Positions 17,126 to 25,608 are shown, counted from the stretch's first letter. The stretch is 64,000 bases of DNA from CBDAPI01 sp965248635 (GCA_965248635.1 OZ252114.1:2232001-2296000), one strand, 5' to 3'. Program-made: numbers and translations. The notes: generated by a model from the sequence alone, not told the origin.

Positions 17126-17479
17126 ATGTCAAAGCAGTCTAGCGTCCAAGTGATCGTCCGGGCCTGGGGGAATGAGCCGGTCATCCTCAGGGCGGTGAGG
17201 GTGGACCTACAAAACGATTTGATTCAGCTATTTAAGAAGGATCCTAAGCACTCCATTAACCTGCCTATGGACGACGTTTTTTTGTACGACGAGTGCTGGT
17301 ATCGGGAATTACAATTGGCATTCATAGAACATAAATCGGCTGATCTAGCCAGGATGTTCGACCTGAAGAACGTGGGCAAAAATAATTGCAACAAGTATCA
17401 AGATATGATACGATCCTTACATGAAGAAGAAACAGAAGTCACCGATTCTGAGTGCATTGAGGCAGGCGACGGTAAGTGA
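17126..17479 (+). CDS. Transposon-encoded hypothetical protein, 117 aa
   Basis: The product begins VIVRAWGNEPVILRAVRVD and contains LPMDDVFLYDECWYRELQLAF, a compact alpha/beta-looking sequence without signal peptide or metal motif. Its last 59 bases overlap the transposase start in another frame, suggesting translational coupling. I do not recognise the family; it is probably another accessory gene of the IS1595-type unit. Confidence 0.6.
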   Translation: MSKQSSVQVIVRAWGNEPVILRAVRVDLQNDLIQLFKKDPKHSINLPMDDVFLYDECWYRELQLAFIEHKSADLARMFDLKNVGKNNCNKYQDMIRSLHEEETEVTDSECIEAGDGK

Positions 17480-18389
17480 GGAGCAGGCTGTGAGGTTTCT
17501 AGAGGCGCAACGTTGGGGGGCTGATCCAGCCTGTCCCAGGTGTAGCGACCTGGACGTTTACCGGATGGTCGGGAAGGACGGTAGCCGGAATAAGGATTAT
17601 CGCTGGCGTTGCCGGGGCTGTAACAAGATGTTCACGGTTCGCACAGGTACAGTCTTTGAGGAAAGCCGCCTTCCCCTCCAGGTATGGGTTTATGCCTTCT
17701 GGAAAGCATGCAGTAGCAAGAAGGGTATCTCAGCCTTGCAGTTGTCCAGGGAAATGGAGATCACCCACAAGAGCGCCCTGTTCGTGCTGCGTCGAATCCG
17801 TCATGGGTTGGGCGCTGGACCAGACTCCCCAAAACTGACAGGTACGGTCGAAATCGATGAAACTTATGTCGGCGGTCGCCCAAGGTACAAGGGGAAATCG
17901 AAGCGAGGTAGGGGGACAGAGAAGGCCCCTGTGTTGGGGATGGCAGAGCGTGGTGGGGATGTCCGGTTCAAGGTAATGGAGCGGTTGACGGTAAGAGATC
18001 TAGCGGGAGCGATTGCAAGTAATGTGGATCTTTCCTCTCGGGTCATTACCGATGAACTCTACCAGTATCGACCTATCGGGCATGTGTTCAGGGGTGGTCA
18101 CCAGACCGTACATCATGGATCTGGAGAATATGTGAAAGCGGGAACCGACGTTCACTCCAATTCAATAGAATCGGTGTTTAGTCTTCTCAAGCGAGGTCTG
18201 ATGGGAACATTCCATAGCGTGAGTAAGAAGCACTTGCCGAATTATTTGAACGAGTTTGAATTTCGATTTAACAACCGATACTGCGACGATGGGGAACGGG
18301 TGGTCCGGGCCATCAAACAGGTCGATGGGAAGCGTTTGAAATATCGGGAGTCGGTGGATGATCCGTCGTATTTTTCAACAGATACCTAG
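17421..18389 (+). CDS. IS1595-family (ISXO2-like) DDE transposase
   Basis: A 322-aa transposase. It starts with a helical segment, then a zinc ribbon (CPRCSDLDVY...CRGCNKMF, four cysteines), an HTH-like region (GISALQLSREMEITHKSALFVLRRIR) and an ISXO2 catalytic domain with EIDETYVGGRPR, VITDELYQYRPIG and HSNSIESVFSLLKRG, giving the D-D-N/E-K pattern of the family. The stop overlaps the right terminal repeat. No lesions are seen, so it may be active. ATG 17421 is the first start in the frame. Confidence 0.93.
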   Translation: MKKKQKSPILSALRQATVSEEQAVRFLEAQRWGADPACPRCSDLDVYRMVGKDGSRNKDYRWRCRGCNKMFTVRTGTVFEESRLPLQVWVYAFWKACSSKKGISALQLSREMEITHKSALFVLRRIRHGLGAGPDSPKLTGTVEIDETYVGGRPRYKGKSKRGRGTEKAPVLGMAERGGDVRFKVMERLTVRDLAGAIASNVDLSSRVITDELYQYRPIGHVFRGGHQTVHHGSGEYVKAGTDVHSNSIESVFSLLKRGLMGTFHSVSKKHLPNYLNEFEFRFNNRYCDDGERVVRAIKQVDGKRLKYRESVDDPSYFSTDT

Positions 18390-18394
18390 TCCCG

Positions 18395-18564
18395 TCAATT
18401 TTTGCGGGTACCCGACGCTCTCGCTGCCCTGTGGATTCTCCATAGATGGCCTGCCCCTGAGCCTGCAGCTGGTGGGACCCCCGCTCTCCGAGTCGCTCCT
18501 GTGCCGTGCAGGGCATGCCTACGAAGAGGCCACCCCGTGGCATGCACGGCACCCGCCTGTGTGA
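18395..18564 (+). pseudogene. Amidase signature enzyme, 3' part
   Basis: This fragment resumes after the transposon with CGYPTLSLPCGF, DGLPLSLQLVGPPLSE and a C-terminal AYEEATPWHARHPP, the expected end of an amidase-signature protein. The first 8 bases are the target duplication. It has no start of its own and is not expected to be expressed as protein. Confidence 0.9.
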
Positions 18565-18663
18565 TGGGTCCCGTCCCCCTATTTTGGTCCCCGTCCTTGC
18601 GCCCAGCGCAGCAATCCAGCAGGATTGCTCCGGGAGTCAGTCAAACAAAACCGTTCGCTAATC

Positions 18664-20430
18664 ATGACGTTTGAGATTCTAATCCTGTTTCTTCTGCTGG
18701 CGGCTGCGCTCTTCTTTTTCCTGCTCGAGTGGCTCTCTGTCGATGTCGTCACGCTTCTTCTCCTGGTGGCCCTGGTTCTCTTCGGGATTCTGACTCCAGA
18801 GGAGGTCTTCTCGGGATTTTCCAATGAAATCATCATCATTCTGTGCTCGGTCTTTGTTCTGTCCGCCGCCCTGGTAAAAACGGGTGTGATGAACTGGCTG
18901 GGCCATGCCATCCACGCCCTGGTCGGTGGGAACGAGTTTCGAATTCTGGTCTCAGTCATGCTGCTTTCAGCTGGCCTTTCAGCGTTTCTCAGCAACACGA
19001 CGGCCGTTGCGCTTCTCTTGCCCGTGGTGCTGGGGCTCTCGAGGGAGAGTCGGGTCAGCCCGGGAAGAATCCTCATACCCCTGGCTTTCGCCTCGATGCT
19101 GGGCGGTACCTGTACCCTGATCGGAACCTCCACCAACCTGGCCGCCAGCGGCATGATTCTGAAAATGGGGCTGGAGCCCTTTTCTCTCTTTGAATTTGTG
19201 CAGATCGGTCTGGTTCTGGTGGTCGTGGGAACTCTCTACATGGCCTTCCTGGGCCATCGGCTGTTACCCCGGACCGCCCCGGCTACGCTGACGGAGGAGT
19301 ACAAGATTAAGGAGTACCTGACAGAGGTCATTGTGCCCGAAGGGTCGACGCTGGCCGGGAGAAGTCTGGAGGAGGCACCGCTCCTGGATCGGGGCGTGAC
19401 GGTTCTGTCCATTCAGCGGGGAGAGCGGAGGATTTACCCGGGGCCGCAGAGAAGGCTTCGAGAAGGTGATCGACTCATCGTGCAGGCCACCCGCGAGGGC
19501 CTCCTCTATGTCCAGGAGACTCCCGACCTGGTGATTCAGGCCGATGGGCCACTGAACGACACGGATCTGGTGACCGATTCCATTCAACTGGTTGAGGCGA
19601 TCATCATGCCCCGGTCCACTCTGATCGGTCACACCATCAGAAAATCGAGGTTTCGGCAGCGCTACGGAGTTTCCGTCCTGGCCCTGTACCGCAAGGGAGT
19701 CAGTCTGGCTGAAGGACTGGCAAGTCTCCGCTTCAGGGTGGGGGATGTCGTCCTGCTACAGGGCCCGGCCGATCGCCTGGCGCCCCTGCAGGAGGCTCGC
19801 GATCTGTGGATTCTGGAAGAGAGCGAACACGCCCTCTTTGGCAAGCGCCGCGGCAGCTACGCGCTGGGGGCTCTGGGACTGGCCGTCCTGCTGGGGGGGC
19901 TACAGGTGATTCCGCTCTCCATCGCCTTTCTGCTCGGAGCTCTGGCGGTCATCCTGCTCAAATGTGTCACTGTGGAGGAGGTCTACGGCTTCATCGAGTG
20001 GCGCCTGATCGTCCTGATCGGAGGCATGACTGCCTTCGGGCTGGCCATGCAAAAGACGCAGGCCGACGGTTACCTGGCCGACCTGATTGTGGAGTGGGCT
20101 CTGCCCCTGGGGTTGTACTGGGTGCTGGCCGGGTTTGTAGTTCTGACCATGCTGCTGACCCAACCCCTGTCCAACGCGGCCGCGGTTCTGGTGGTGCTTC
20201 CGGTGGCCGTCGCCACGGCGGGGCAGCTGGGTGTGAACCAGCGGAGTCTGGCCGTTCTGGTTACCCTGGCGGCTTCGGTCTCCCTGATTGCCCCCTTTGA
20301 ACCTGCCTGCTTGCTCGTCTTCGGTCCCGGCAAGTATCGGTTCCGAGACTTCCTGATCTCGGGCCTGCCCCTCAGTGCCATTGTGGTTGTGCTGCTGCTG
20401 CTGTTGGTGCCGGTTTTCTGGCCGCTCTAG
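18664..20430 (+). CDS. SLC13-type (DASS) permease with two TrkA-C domains
   Basis: A 588-aa inner-membrane transporter for an anion, probably a dicarboxylate or sulfate; the substrate is not decidable. Hydrophobic helices fill residues 1-180 and about 400-588, and between them lie two soluble TrkA-C (RCK-C) ligand-binding repeats (EVIVPEGSTLAGRSLEEAPLL and AIIMPRSTLIGHTIRKSRFR). Conserved SNT motifs of the DASS family are visible (LSNTTAVALLLPV, TLIGTSTNLAASG and TQPLSNAAAVLVVLPVA). ATG 18664 starts right at the first helix. It follows the split amidase by 99 bp. Intact. Confidence 0.9.
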   Translation: MTFEILILFLLLAAALFFFLLEWLSVDVVTLLLLVALVLFGILTPEEVFSGFSNEIIIILCSVFVLSAALVKTGVMNWLGHAIHALVGGNEFRILVSVMLLSAGLSAFLSNTTAVALLLPVVLGLSRESRVSPGRILIPLAFASMLGGTCTLIGTSTNLAASGMILKMGLEPFSLFEFVQIGLVLVVVGTLYMAFLGHRLLPRTAPATLTEEYKIKEYLTEVIVPEGSTLAGRSLEEAPLLDRGVTVLSIQRGERRIYPGPQRRLREGDRLIVQATREGLLYVQETPDLVIQADGPLNDTDLVTDSIQLVEAIIMPRSTLIGHTIRKSRFRQRYGVSVLALYRKGVSLAEGLASLRFRVGDVVLLQGPADRLAPLQEARDLWILEESEHALFGKRRGSYALGALGLAVLLGGLQVIPLSIAFLLGALAVILLKCVTVEEVYGFIEWRLIVLIGGMTAFGLAMQKTQADGYLADLIVEWALPLGLYWVLAGFVVLTMLLTQPLSNAAAVLVVLPVAVATAGQLGVNQRSLAVLVTLAASVSLIAPFEPACLLVFGPGKYRFRDFLISGLPLSAIVVVLLLLLVPVFWPL

Positions 20431-20464
20431 GGGATGTTCAGGTTCCGGGTTCCGAGTTGGGTTT

Positions 20465-20548
20465 TTGAGAGTGGGAGAGTGGGGCCTCAGGGCTGCGTCC
20501 GGGAATTTAAACGTCCTCCGCCCTGAGGCCCCACTCTCCCACTCTCAA
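20465..20548 (+). repeat. Conserved-core hairpin, copy 4
   Basis: Perfect 28-bp arms (20465-20492 with 20521-20548) surround the 28-nt core (20493-20520), which is identical to copies 2 and 3. It lies between the convergent SLC13 and VWFA genes. Its right arm and half the core form the last codons and stop of the VWFA frame. Confidence 0.93.
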
Positions 20549-21190
20549 GAACATCACACCCGGCGTCGCAATGGCCTCTTCCAGGCTGATCATGCTGCCC
20601 ATGTCCACCCCGTCCGAGACGACAACCAGCGCCGTTCTCTGAGACTCCCGTGGCAGGACTTCGTCTGCCGACAGAAAGATCGAGTCGAAAAGGACGGTGC
20701 CGATTCCAGCTCGACCCGGCCCGGTTGGGACCTGCAGATCGCCCAGCGCTTTCTTCAAACGTTGCCGGGAGTGTGTGAGGTCTTCCAACAACTCCACGTC
20801 CACATCAAAGCTGAGCACAAAGGCCCGGTCTTCTTCGCGTTCCAGGATCTGCTCGAAGAACTGGTAGCTGGCCTGCCGCTCCTCCTCCAGAATCCGGCGC
20901 TGACTCATGCTGGTATCGACCAGCAGTCCCAGGGTCAGGGGTAGATCGCTTTGCTCCGAGAAGAACTCGATCTCCTGAAGCTGGCCTTCCTCTTTGAGGA
21001 CAAAGTCATCCCGCGTAAGGTCCTGAACAAGTTGACCTTCTTTGTCCCGTACTGTGCCCAGGACGTGGACGACTTCGACATCGGCCTGAAACGACGGTTC
21101 CTGGGCGGCCACCGGAAACTGGCCAGGCCAGGTCAATAGCCAGCCCTCGCTGTGCTTCAGGTTCTGATGGCATAATCGGGGAAGAATCAT
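20507..21190 (-). pseudogene. VWFA-related protein of acidobacterial type, C-terminally truncated by hairpin copy 4
   Basis: The frame shows an exported VWFA-family protein: an N-terminal Ig-like part (VRDKEGQLVQDLTRDDFVLKEEGQ) and a von Willebrand A domain with LTLGLLVDTSMSQ, where the MIDAS DxSxS pattern is DTSMS, and LFDSIFLS. It breaks off after ALVVVSDGVDMGSMISLEEAIA, where the A domain normally continues with another strand and helix. The remaining residues (FLRVGEWGLRAEDV) are encoded by the hairpin arm, and the stop lies in its TTTAAA core. This family is strongly associated with Acidobacteriota. The start of the frame may also be imprecise. Confidence 0.75.
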
Positions 21191-21220
21191 TGTGGGGAAG
21201 AATCATTGTGAGGTTGGAAA

Positions 21221-22390
21221 ATGAAAATCACTGGCGTCCAGACAGTTGTCGTCAATGCCGAAATGCGCAACTGGGTATTCGTGAAAGTCGAAACGGACAA
21301 CGACGGTCTATTTGGGTGGGGCGAGGCCAGCCTGGAGTGGAAAACACGCTCGGTGGTCGGGGCTGTGGACGATCTGGCTCCCATGATTGTGGGCGAGAAT
21401 CCGCTGCAGATCGAGCACCTCTATCAGAAGATGTACCGGCAGGGATTCTGGCGTCTGGGAATCATCGGCATGTCGGCCCTTTCGGGCATCGAACTGGCCC
21501 TCTGGGATATCAAGGGCAAACATCTCGGAGTCCCGGTCTACGAACTGCTCGGAGGCATGGTGCGGGACCGGGTTCGCATGTACACCCACCTGGGTGGCGG
21601 TGAGATGAAGGCCGTCTATGAGACCTTTGACGTGGGCCCTCTCATCGACCTCACCCACAAGGTTCTGGAGCGAGGATACACGGCGGTGAAAGTCGTCTTC
21701 GTGCCTTATTCCCGGCCACTGGAGGGTATTCCCAAGGTGAAGCAATTCGCCCGAACCATGGAGAAACTTCGCCTGGCGGTGGGAGATGAAGTGGACATCA
21801 TGATCGATTTCCACGGCCGTACTTATACGGGGGCTGCCATCCAGTACATCAATGCGGTCGAAGAGTATTCACCCTACTTTTGTGAAGAACCGGTGACTCC
21901 TGAGAATGTGGAGGCCCTCAAGATGGTGACTCAGTCAACCAGAGTTCCGATCGCCGTGGGCGAGCGGTTGGTTACCCGCCACCAGTTCAGGCCGGTTTTT
22001 GAGGCCCACGCCTGCCACGTGATTCAGCCCGATATTTGTCACTGCGGCGGCCTGTTCGAAGCCAAGAAGATCGCCGCCATGGCAGAGGCCTACTATATGG
22101 GAGTGGCTCCTCACAATCCGCTGGGACCGGTGGCCAACGCGGCCGCTCTGCACTTTGCCCTCTCCACCCCCAACTTCCTGATTCAGGAGGACATGCTGAC
22201 AGATGTGCCCTACCGCTGGGATGTTGTGAAATCGCACCTGAAAACGGAGAACGGGCACTGGCTTCCGACCGAGGTTCCGGGGCTGGGCATTGAAGTGGAT
22301 GAGGAAGAGGCCGCCAAGTATCCGTTCCAACAGGAGATCATTCACCCGATAACGATCCGTGACGAGAACAATGCCATTGTGGACTGGTGA
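21221..22390 (+). CDS. Enolase-superfamily sugar-acid dehydratase (galactonate/mandelate racemase-like)
   Basis: A 389-aa member of the mandelate racemase/muconate lactonizing enzyme group. The N-terminal capping domain is followed by a TIM barrel with the three metal ligands in DFHGR, CEEPV and VGERL, and the catalytic-type PHNPLGP motif near the C-terminus. The pattern resembles D-galactonate dehydratase, converting an aldonate to a 2-keto-3-deoxy acid. It heads a run of four co-directional genes with RraA-like aldolase, a 6PGDH-like dehydrogenase and a truncated SDR, consistent with sugar-acid breakdown. Substrate specificity is inference. Confidence 0.88.
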   Translation: MKITGVQTVVVNAEMRNWVFVKVETDNDGLFGWGEASLEWKTRSVVGAVDDLAPMIVGENPLQIEHLYQKMYRQGFWRLGIIGMSALSGIELALWDIKGKHLGVPVYELLGGMVRDRVRMYTHLGGGEMKAVYETFDVGPLIDLTHKVLERGYTAVKVVFVPYSRPLEGIPKVKQFARTMEKLRLAVGDEVDIMIDFHGRTYTGAAIQYINAVEEYSPYFCEEPVTPENVEALKMVTQSTRVPIAVGERLVTRHQFRPVFEAHACHVIQPDICHCGGLFEAKKIAAMAEAYYMGVAPHNPLGPVANAAALHFALSTPNFLIQEDMLTDVPYRWDVVKSHLKTENGHWLPTEVPGLGIEVDEEEAAKYPFQQEIIHPITIRDENNAIVDW

Positions 22391-22465
22391 CTTCCTCTTG
22401 CCCTGACAGGGGCCGGAAGGCGAGTTCACACCTGCCGGGAAGGGAGTGCACGTCGAAAGGGGAGA

Positions 22466-22500
22466 GTTCAAAGTTGAAAGTTCAAGGTTGAAAGTTTTAG
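22466..22500 (+). repeat. Heptamer tandem repeat GTTSAAR x5
   Basis: Five consecutive heptamers (GTTCAAA, GTTGAAA, GTTCAAG, GTTGAAA, GTTTTAG) end 13 bp upstream of the RraA-like start. They share the GTTSNNN form with the repeats at 259-300 and (on the other strand) 31320-31354. Confidence 0.8.
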
Positions 22501-22513
22501 GTCTGAGAAAGCC

Positions 22514-23131
22514 ATGACGACTCGACTGTCCAGCTACGCAACTCCCACTCTGCTCGAGTCTTCCTCACAAGTCTCAGCCCTTCCCCCCGTCGTGCGTCCC
22601 CTTTTTCGCCCTCTTCAGGTGGTGGGGCCGGCCTATCCGGTTCACTCGCAAGCGGGCGACAATCTGGCGGTTCACCTGGCTCTGGCCGAAGTCCCTCCAG
22701 GACACGTACTGGTAGTGGAGACGGGTGGAGCCGTTGAGTACGGGTTCTGGGGTGAGATCATGACCGAGGCCGCCATTGCGCGTGATGTTGCCGGCCTGGT
22801 GACCGACGGAGCCGTCCGCGACACCCGCGAGATCCGGCAGCTTCACTTCCCGGTGTTCTGTGCTGGAGTTGCCATCTTGGGCACCATCAAGCAGTCGCCC
22901 GGGGACGTCAATCAGCCCGTGGTGATGGGGAATTGCCGCATCCGACCTGGAGATATCGTTGTGGGCGACGATGACGGGGTCGTAGTTGTCCCGGCCGAGG
23001 CAGAGTCTGAAGTCATTGAGAGGGCTCAGGCGAGGGTCGCCAAGGAGAACAGTCTGATCCAGCGGCTCAGGGACGGGGAACTCACGGTTGATCTGCTCGG
23101 CCTGAGGCGCGACCGGGAAGAGGAGAAATGA
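22514..23131 (+). CDS. RraA-like aldolase/decarboxylase family protein
   Basis: A 205-aa protein of the RraA/HMG aldolase family, whose enzymes cleave 4-hydroxy-4-methyl-2-oxoglutarate or related keto acids with a divalent metal. Recognisable features are QAGDNLAVHLALAEVPPGHVLVVETGG, WGEIMTEAA, GLVTDGAVRDTREI with the metal-binding GAVRD segment, and RPGDIVVGDDDGVVVVP. The C-terminus is a charged helix. It sits in the putative sugar-acid operon between the dehydratase and a dehydrogenase, and its stop overlaps the next start. The true substrate here is unknown. Confidence 0.88.
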   Translation: MTTRLSSYATPTLLESSSQVSALPPVVRPLFRPLQVVGPAYPVHSQAGDNLAVHLALAEVPPGHVLVVETGGAVEYGFWGEIMTEAAIARDVAGLVTDGAVRDTREIRQLHFPVFCAGVAILGTIKQSPGDVNQPVVMGNCRIRPGDIVVGDDDGVVVVPAEAESEVIERAQARVAKENSLIQRLRDGELTVDLLGLRRDREEEK

Positions 23132-24027
23132 AGATGTCTCAACGCCGATGGGGGATCATTGGGTTCGGGGAAGTTGGATCGACCTTTGCCCGGCACCTTT
23201 CCGGCCAGACCGGAAAACCGGTAGTCGTCGCCGATCCCGTTCTTCACGACAACCCCCCGCCTCCCCATGTCCAGCAGCGTCTGCAAAGGGCTTCCATACG
23301 ACTTGGGAAAGACATAGAGGATCTGATCAGCTCAGCCGACGTAGTGCTGTCGACCGTTACTGTTGGCGAGGCTGCGGGCGTTGGCAGGGAAGCGGCCCGT
23401 ACCTGGCGGGAGGGTCTCTTCATCGACCTGAACTCCACTGAGCCGGGCAGCAAGCAGCGCCTGGCCGGTTCGTTTCCGGGCGACAGCTACGTGGATGGAG
23501 CGATCCTGGGCGCCATCAAGGGCGGAGGGGCAGCCACTCCCGTGGCGCTGGCCGGACCACGGTCCGGGGAGGCCCTGGAAGCTTTTCAGGAGGCGGGGTT
23601 TCGGGCCTCGGTCACGAGTCCCAAAGTGGGCGGAGCCTCGGCCCTGAAACTGTGCCGCAGTGTTTTCATGAAAGGGCTGGAGTGCCTGTTCGTGGAGACG
23701 CTGCTGGCGGCCCGACAGTATGACCTGCAGCAGCCGGTTCTGGAGACCATCGAGGAGACTCTGCGGGCCTACGGCCTGATTCCGATGGCGGACATGCTGG
23801 TCACGACCCACGCCGTTCATTGCGCTCGTCGCGCCCGGGAGATGGATGGCGCTGTGAGCATGCTCCAGGAGATGGGACTGCCTTGGGCCATGAGCGAGGC
23901 CTCGCGCAGCTTTCTCGACGGCAGTTCGCAGACCGGCGTGGTCGAGCACTTCGGACAGGTTGTCCCGGACCGCCTGGAAGAGGTTCTGGAGTTTCTGTCC
24001 GGGCACTATGAGGGGCAGCTCTCATGA
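23128..24027 (+). CDS. NAD(P)-dependent 6-phosphogluconate dehydrogenase-like protein (DUF1932 type)
   Basis: A 299-aa dehydrogenase with an N-terminal Rossmann fold (WGIIGFGEVGSTFARHL) and a helical C-terminal domain of the DUF1932 type (GGASALKLCRSVFMKGLECLF containing the catalytic-type lysine). Enzymes of this group oxidise beta-hydroxyacids such as L-threonate. The ATG overlaps the RraA stop; ATG 23134 is an alternative. The stop overlaps the start of a truncated SDR gene (ATGA). This supports a single operon for acid-sugar oxidation. Confidence 0.85.
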   Translation: MKMSQRRWGIIGFGEVGSTFARHLSGQTGKPVVVADPVLHDNPPPPHVQQRLQRASIRLGKDIEDLISSADVVLSTVTVGEAAGVGREAARTWREGLFIDLNSTEPGSKQRLAGSFPGDSYVDGAILGAIKGGGAATPVALAGPRSGEALEAFQEAGFRASVTSPKVGGASALKLCRSVFMKGLECLFVETLLAARQYDLQQPVLETIEETLRAYGLIPMADMLVTTHAVHCARRAREMDGAVSMLQEMGLPWAMSEASRSFLDGSSQTGVVEHFGQVVPDRLEEVLEFLSGHYEGQLS

Positions 24028-24257
24028 GCCGTCTGGATGAGAAAGTCGCGATCATCACCGGCGCTGAGCGGGAGAATCATCAACTTCTCTTGAAGGTCGG
24101 CCAGGGAATCCAACAGAACCACGGGCCTCACGCTGCTGCGGGTCTCAGGGGAATCTTTCTCGTCCACGGCGAGGAAAAGGCGGCGTTCGCGCTCCGTGAG
24201 GGACTCTTCGATGCCGGCGTGCAGAGAGTCGAGGTCCCGGAGTTGAATGAAGTCGTT
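24024..24257 (+). pseudogene. Short-chain dehydrogenase remnant (first 14 codons) joined to an inverted foreign segment
   Basis: MSRLDEKVAIITGA, starting at an ATG that overlaps the preceding stop, is the N-terminus of an SDR with the beginning of the glycine-rich NAD motif. Homology stops at about 24066. From there to about 24257 the minus strand is open and protein-like (LTERERRLFLAVDEKDSPET, VRPVVLLDSLADLQEKL), indicating a piece of another gene inserted in opposite orientation. I do not recognise its family. The junction is a rearrangement breakpoint. Confidence 0.65.
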
Positions 24258-25593
24258 GAGATCTGGCTCGTCAATCTCGCTTTCGGCACGGTTCGGCAGC
24301 TCACCTTCGGAGAGCACAGGTTTTCCAACGGAGATGCCTCGCATCCTCCCCTGGCCTGGGGACCCGAGGGAGATCGACTTCTCATCTCCTTCACGGATGA
24401 TGAGCGCATGCACCTGTTCACCAGCAAGATCAGCTCACTGAACCTGAGCGACGGCTCCTACCGGGAACTGGCGGCTCCAGGCGGGACTTTTGCGGACATG
24501 AAGGTCTCGCCGGACGGTATGACTCTGGCGTTTCGGGGAGCGCGCGATGACGAACCTCAGCCCATGGACGTGTACCTGATGCCGGTCTCCGGAGGCCAGG
24601 TTCGCAACCTGACCGCTTCCGACATCGATCGCCAGATCAAGTGCTATTCCTGGCAGAAGGATGGAAGCCTCGTCGTCCTGGCCGAGGACGGTCTCGCATC
24701 AACCTTCTATCGATGCAGCCAGGACGGTCGCTGCCGGCGGCTTCCCCGGCTTGATATCCACGTCTCCTCTCATTACTGGAAGAGCCAGACTTTCGCCGCC
24801 CGAGACGGTCTCACGGTCTTTATCGGCGAAAACGCCGTGCGGCCGAACGAGCTGTGGCTGTCCAGGGCGCCCGGCGAGGCGGAGCCGATCACGGGCTTCA
24901 ACCGGGAGTGGGACGACATCGCGGTGCAGCCGGTGGAATCGATCAAGTACTCCAGTTTTGACGGGACGATCATCGAAGCGGGTCTGATTCGCCCTGCCGG
25001 CTTTCAGCCCGGGAAGCGCTACCCGCTGGTGGTGATGCCCCACGGAGGTCCTTCGGCACGCTCCTTCGATCGCTTCGAGGGCCGAGGTCACATCATGGCT
25101 TCACGCGGTTTCGCTGTCCTCTACCCGAACGTGCGGGGTTCCACGGGCTACGGCCACGAGTTCCTGATCGCCAATCGTTACGACTGGGGCGGGGCCGATT
25201 TCAAGGATCTGATGGCGGGCGTGGACTACGTCATTGAGCAGGGGATTGCCGACCCGGATCGCCTGGGGATCGGCGGGTGGTCTTACGGGGGCTACATGAG
25301 CGCCTGGGCTCCAACCCAGACGAACCGTTTCAGCGCAGCGGTGGCCGGCGCCGCCATCATGGACCAGGCACTTCTGACGGGCGCCACCGACAGCTGGGTT
25401 ATGTATTACGACGTCTGGTACAAGGGGATTGCTTACGAAGATCCGGAGCACTATCGTGATCGCTCACCGCTCACCGCTCACTCATGTCAAGAACGTGACG
25501 AACCCCACTCCAGCCGTATGAACGAAGAAGACCATCGCGTTGATGTCATTCCGGCGCTTCGTGGGCTGGTTCGAGGAGCACCTGAAAGAGTAG
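24258..25593 (+). pseudogene. Prolyl oligopeptidase family (S9) pseudogene
   Basis: The fragment has part of a beta-propeller (VNLAFGTVRQLTFGE, MKVSPDGMTLAFRGARDDE) and the hydrolase domain with PLVVMPHGGPSARS and the nucleophile motif GWSYGGYMS (Ser codon 25281-25283). The N-terminal signal and several propeller strands are absent. At 25461-25481 the heptamer CGCTCAC occurs three times; with two copies the frame would read on as RSPLTHVKNVTNPT. Further losses follow: NEEDHRVDV resembles the Asp region, but the His-containing segment is missing before RFVGWFEEHLKE and its TAG at 25591-25593. The reader should treat it as non-functional. Confidence 0.85.
25461..25481 (+). repeat. Heptamer CGCTCAC x3 in the S9 pseudogene
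   Basis: Three exact 7-bp copies in a row. Deleting one copy restores the conserved family reading frame across this point, so an extra unit was gained by slippage. Confidence 0.85.
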
Positions 25594-25608
25594 ACTGTCC
25601 TCTTTTTT
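25587..25608. repeat. REP-like palindrome, degenerate half copy
   Basis: AGAGTAGACTGTCCTC followed by six Ts matches the right half of GGGGACAG-N6-CTGTCCCC plus its T-run. It ends just before the stop codon of the convergent monooxygenase gene. Confidence 0.55.

Larger units (their letters stand above)
15906..18394 (+). mobile_element. IS1595-family (ISXO2-like) transposon with passenger genes and a tRNA gene
   Basis: The element is bounded by terminal inverted repeats CGGGACTAGGTA (15906-15917; reverse complement at 18383-18394) and flanked by an 8-bp target duplication TCAATTTT (15898-15905 and 18395-18402). Length is 2489 bp. Inside are, from the left, a 57-aa gene, a class II tRNA and a DUF5343-like gene on the minus strand, then a 117-aa gene and the transposase on the plus strand. 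IS1595-family elements with passengers are known. Excision in silico restores the amidase frame exactly, so the insertion is recent. Confidence 0.95.

Noticed and set aside
24006..24413. 135-aa minus-strand gene
   Set aside because: Only about 190 bp (24066-24257) look like coding sequence on that strand; the rest is antisense to SDR and peptidase remnants, so it is a fragment.
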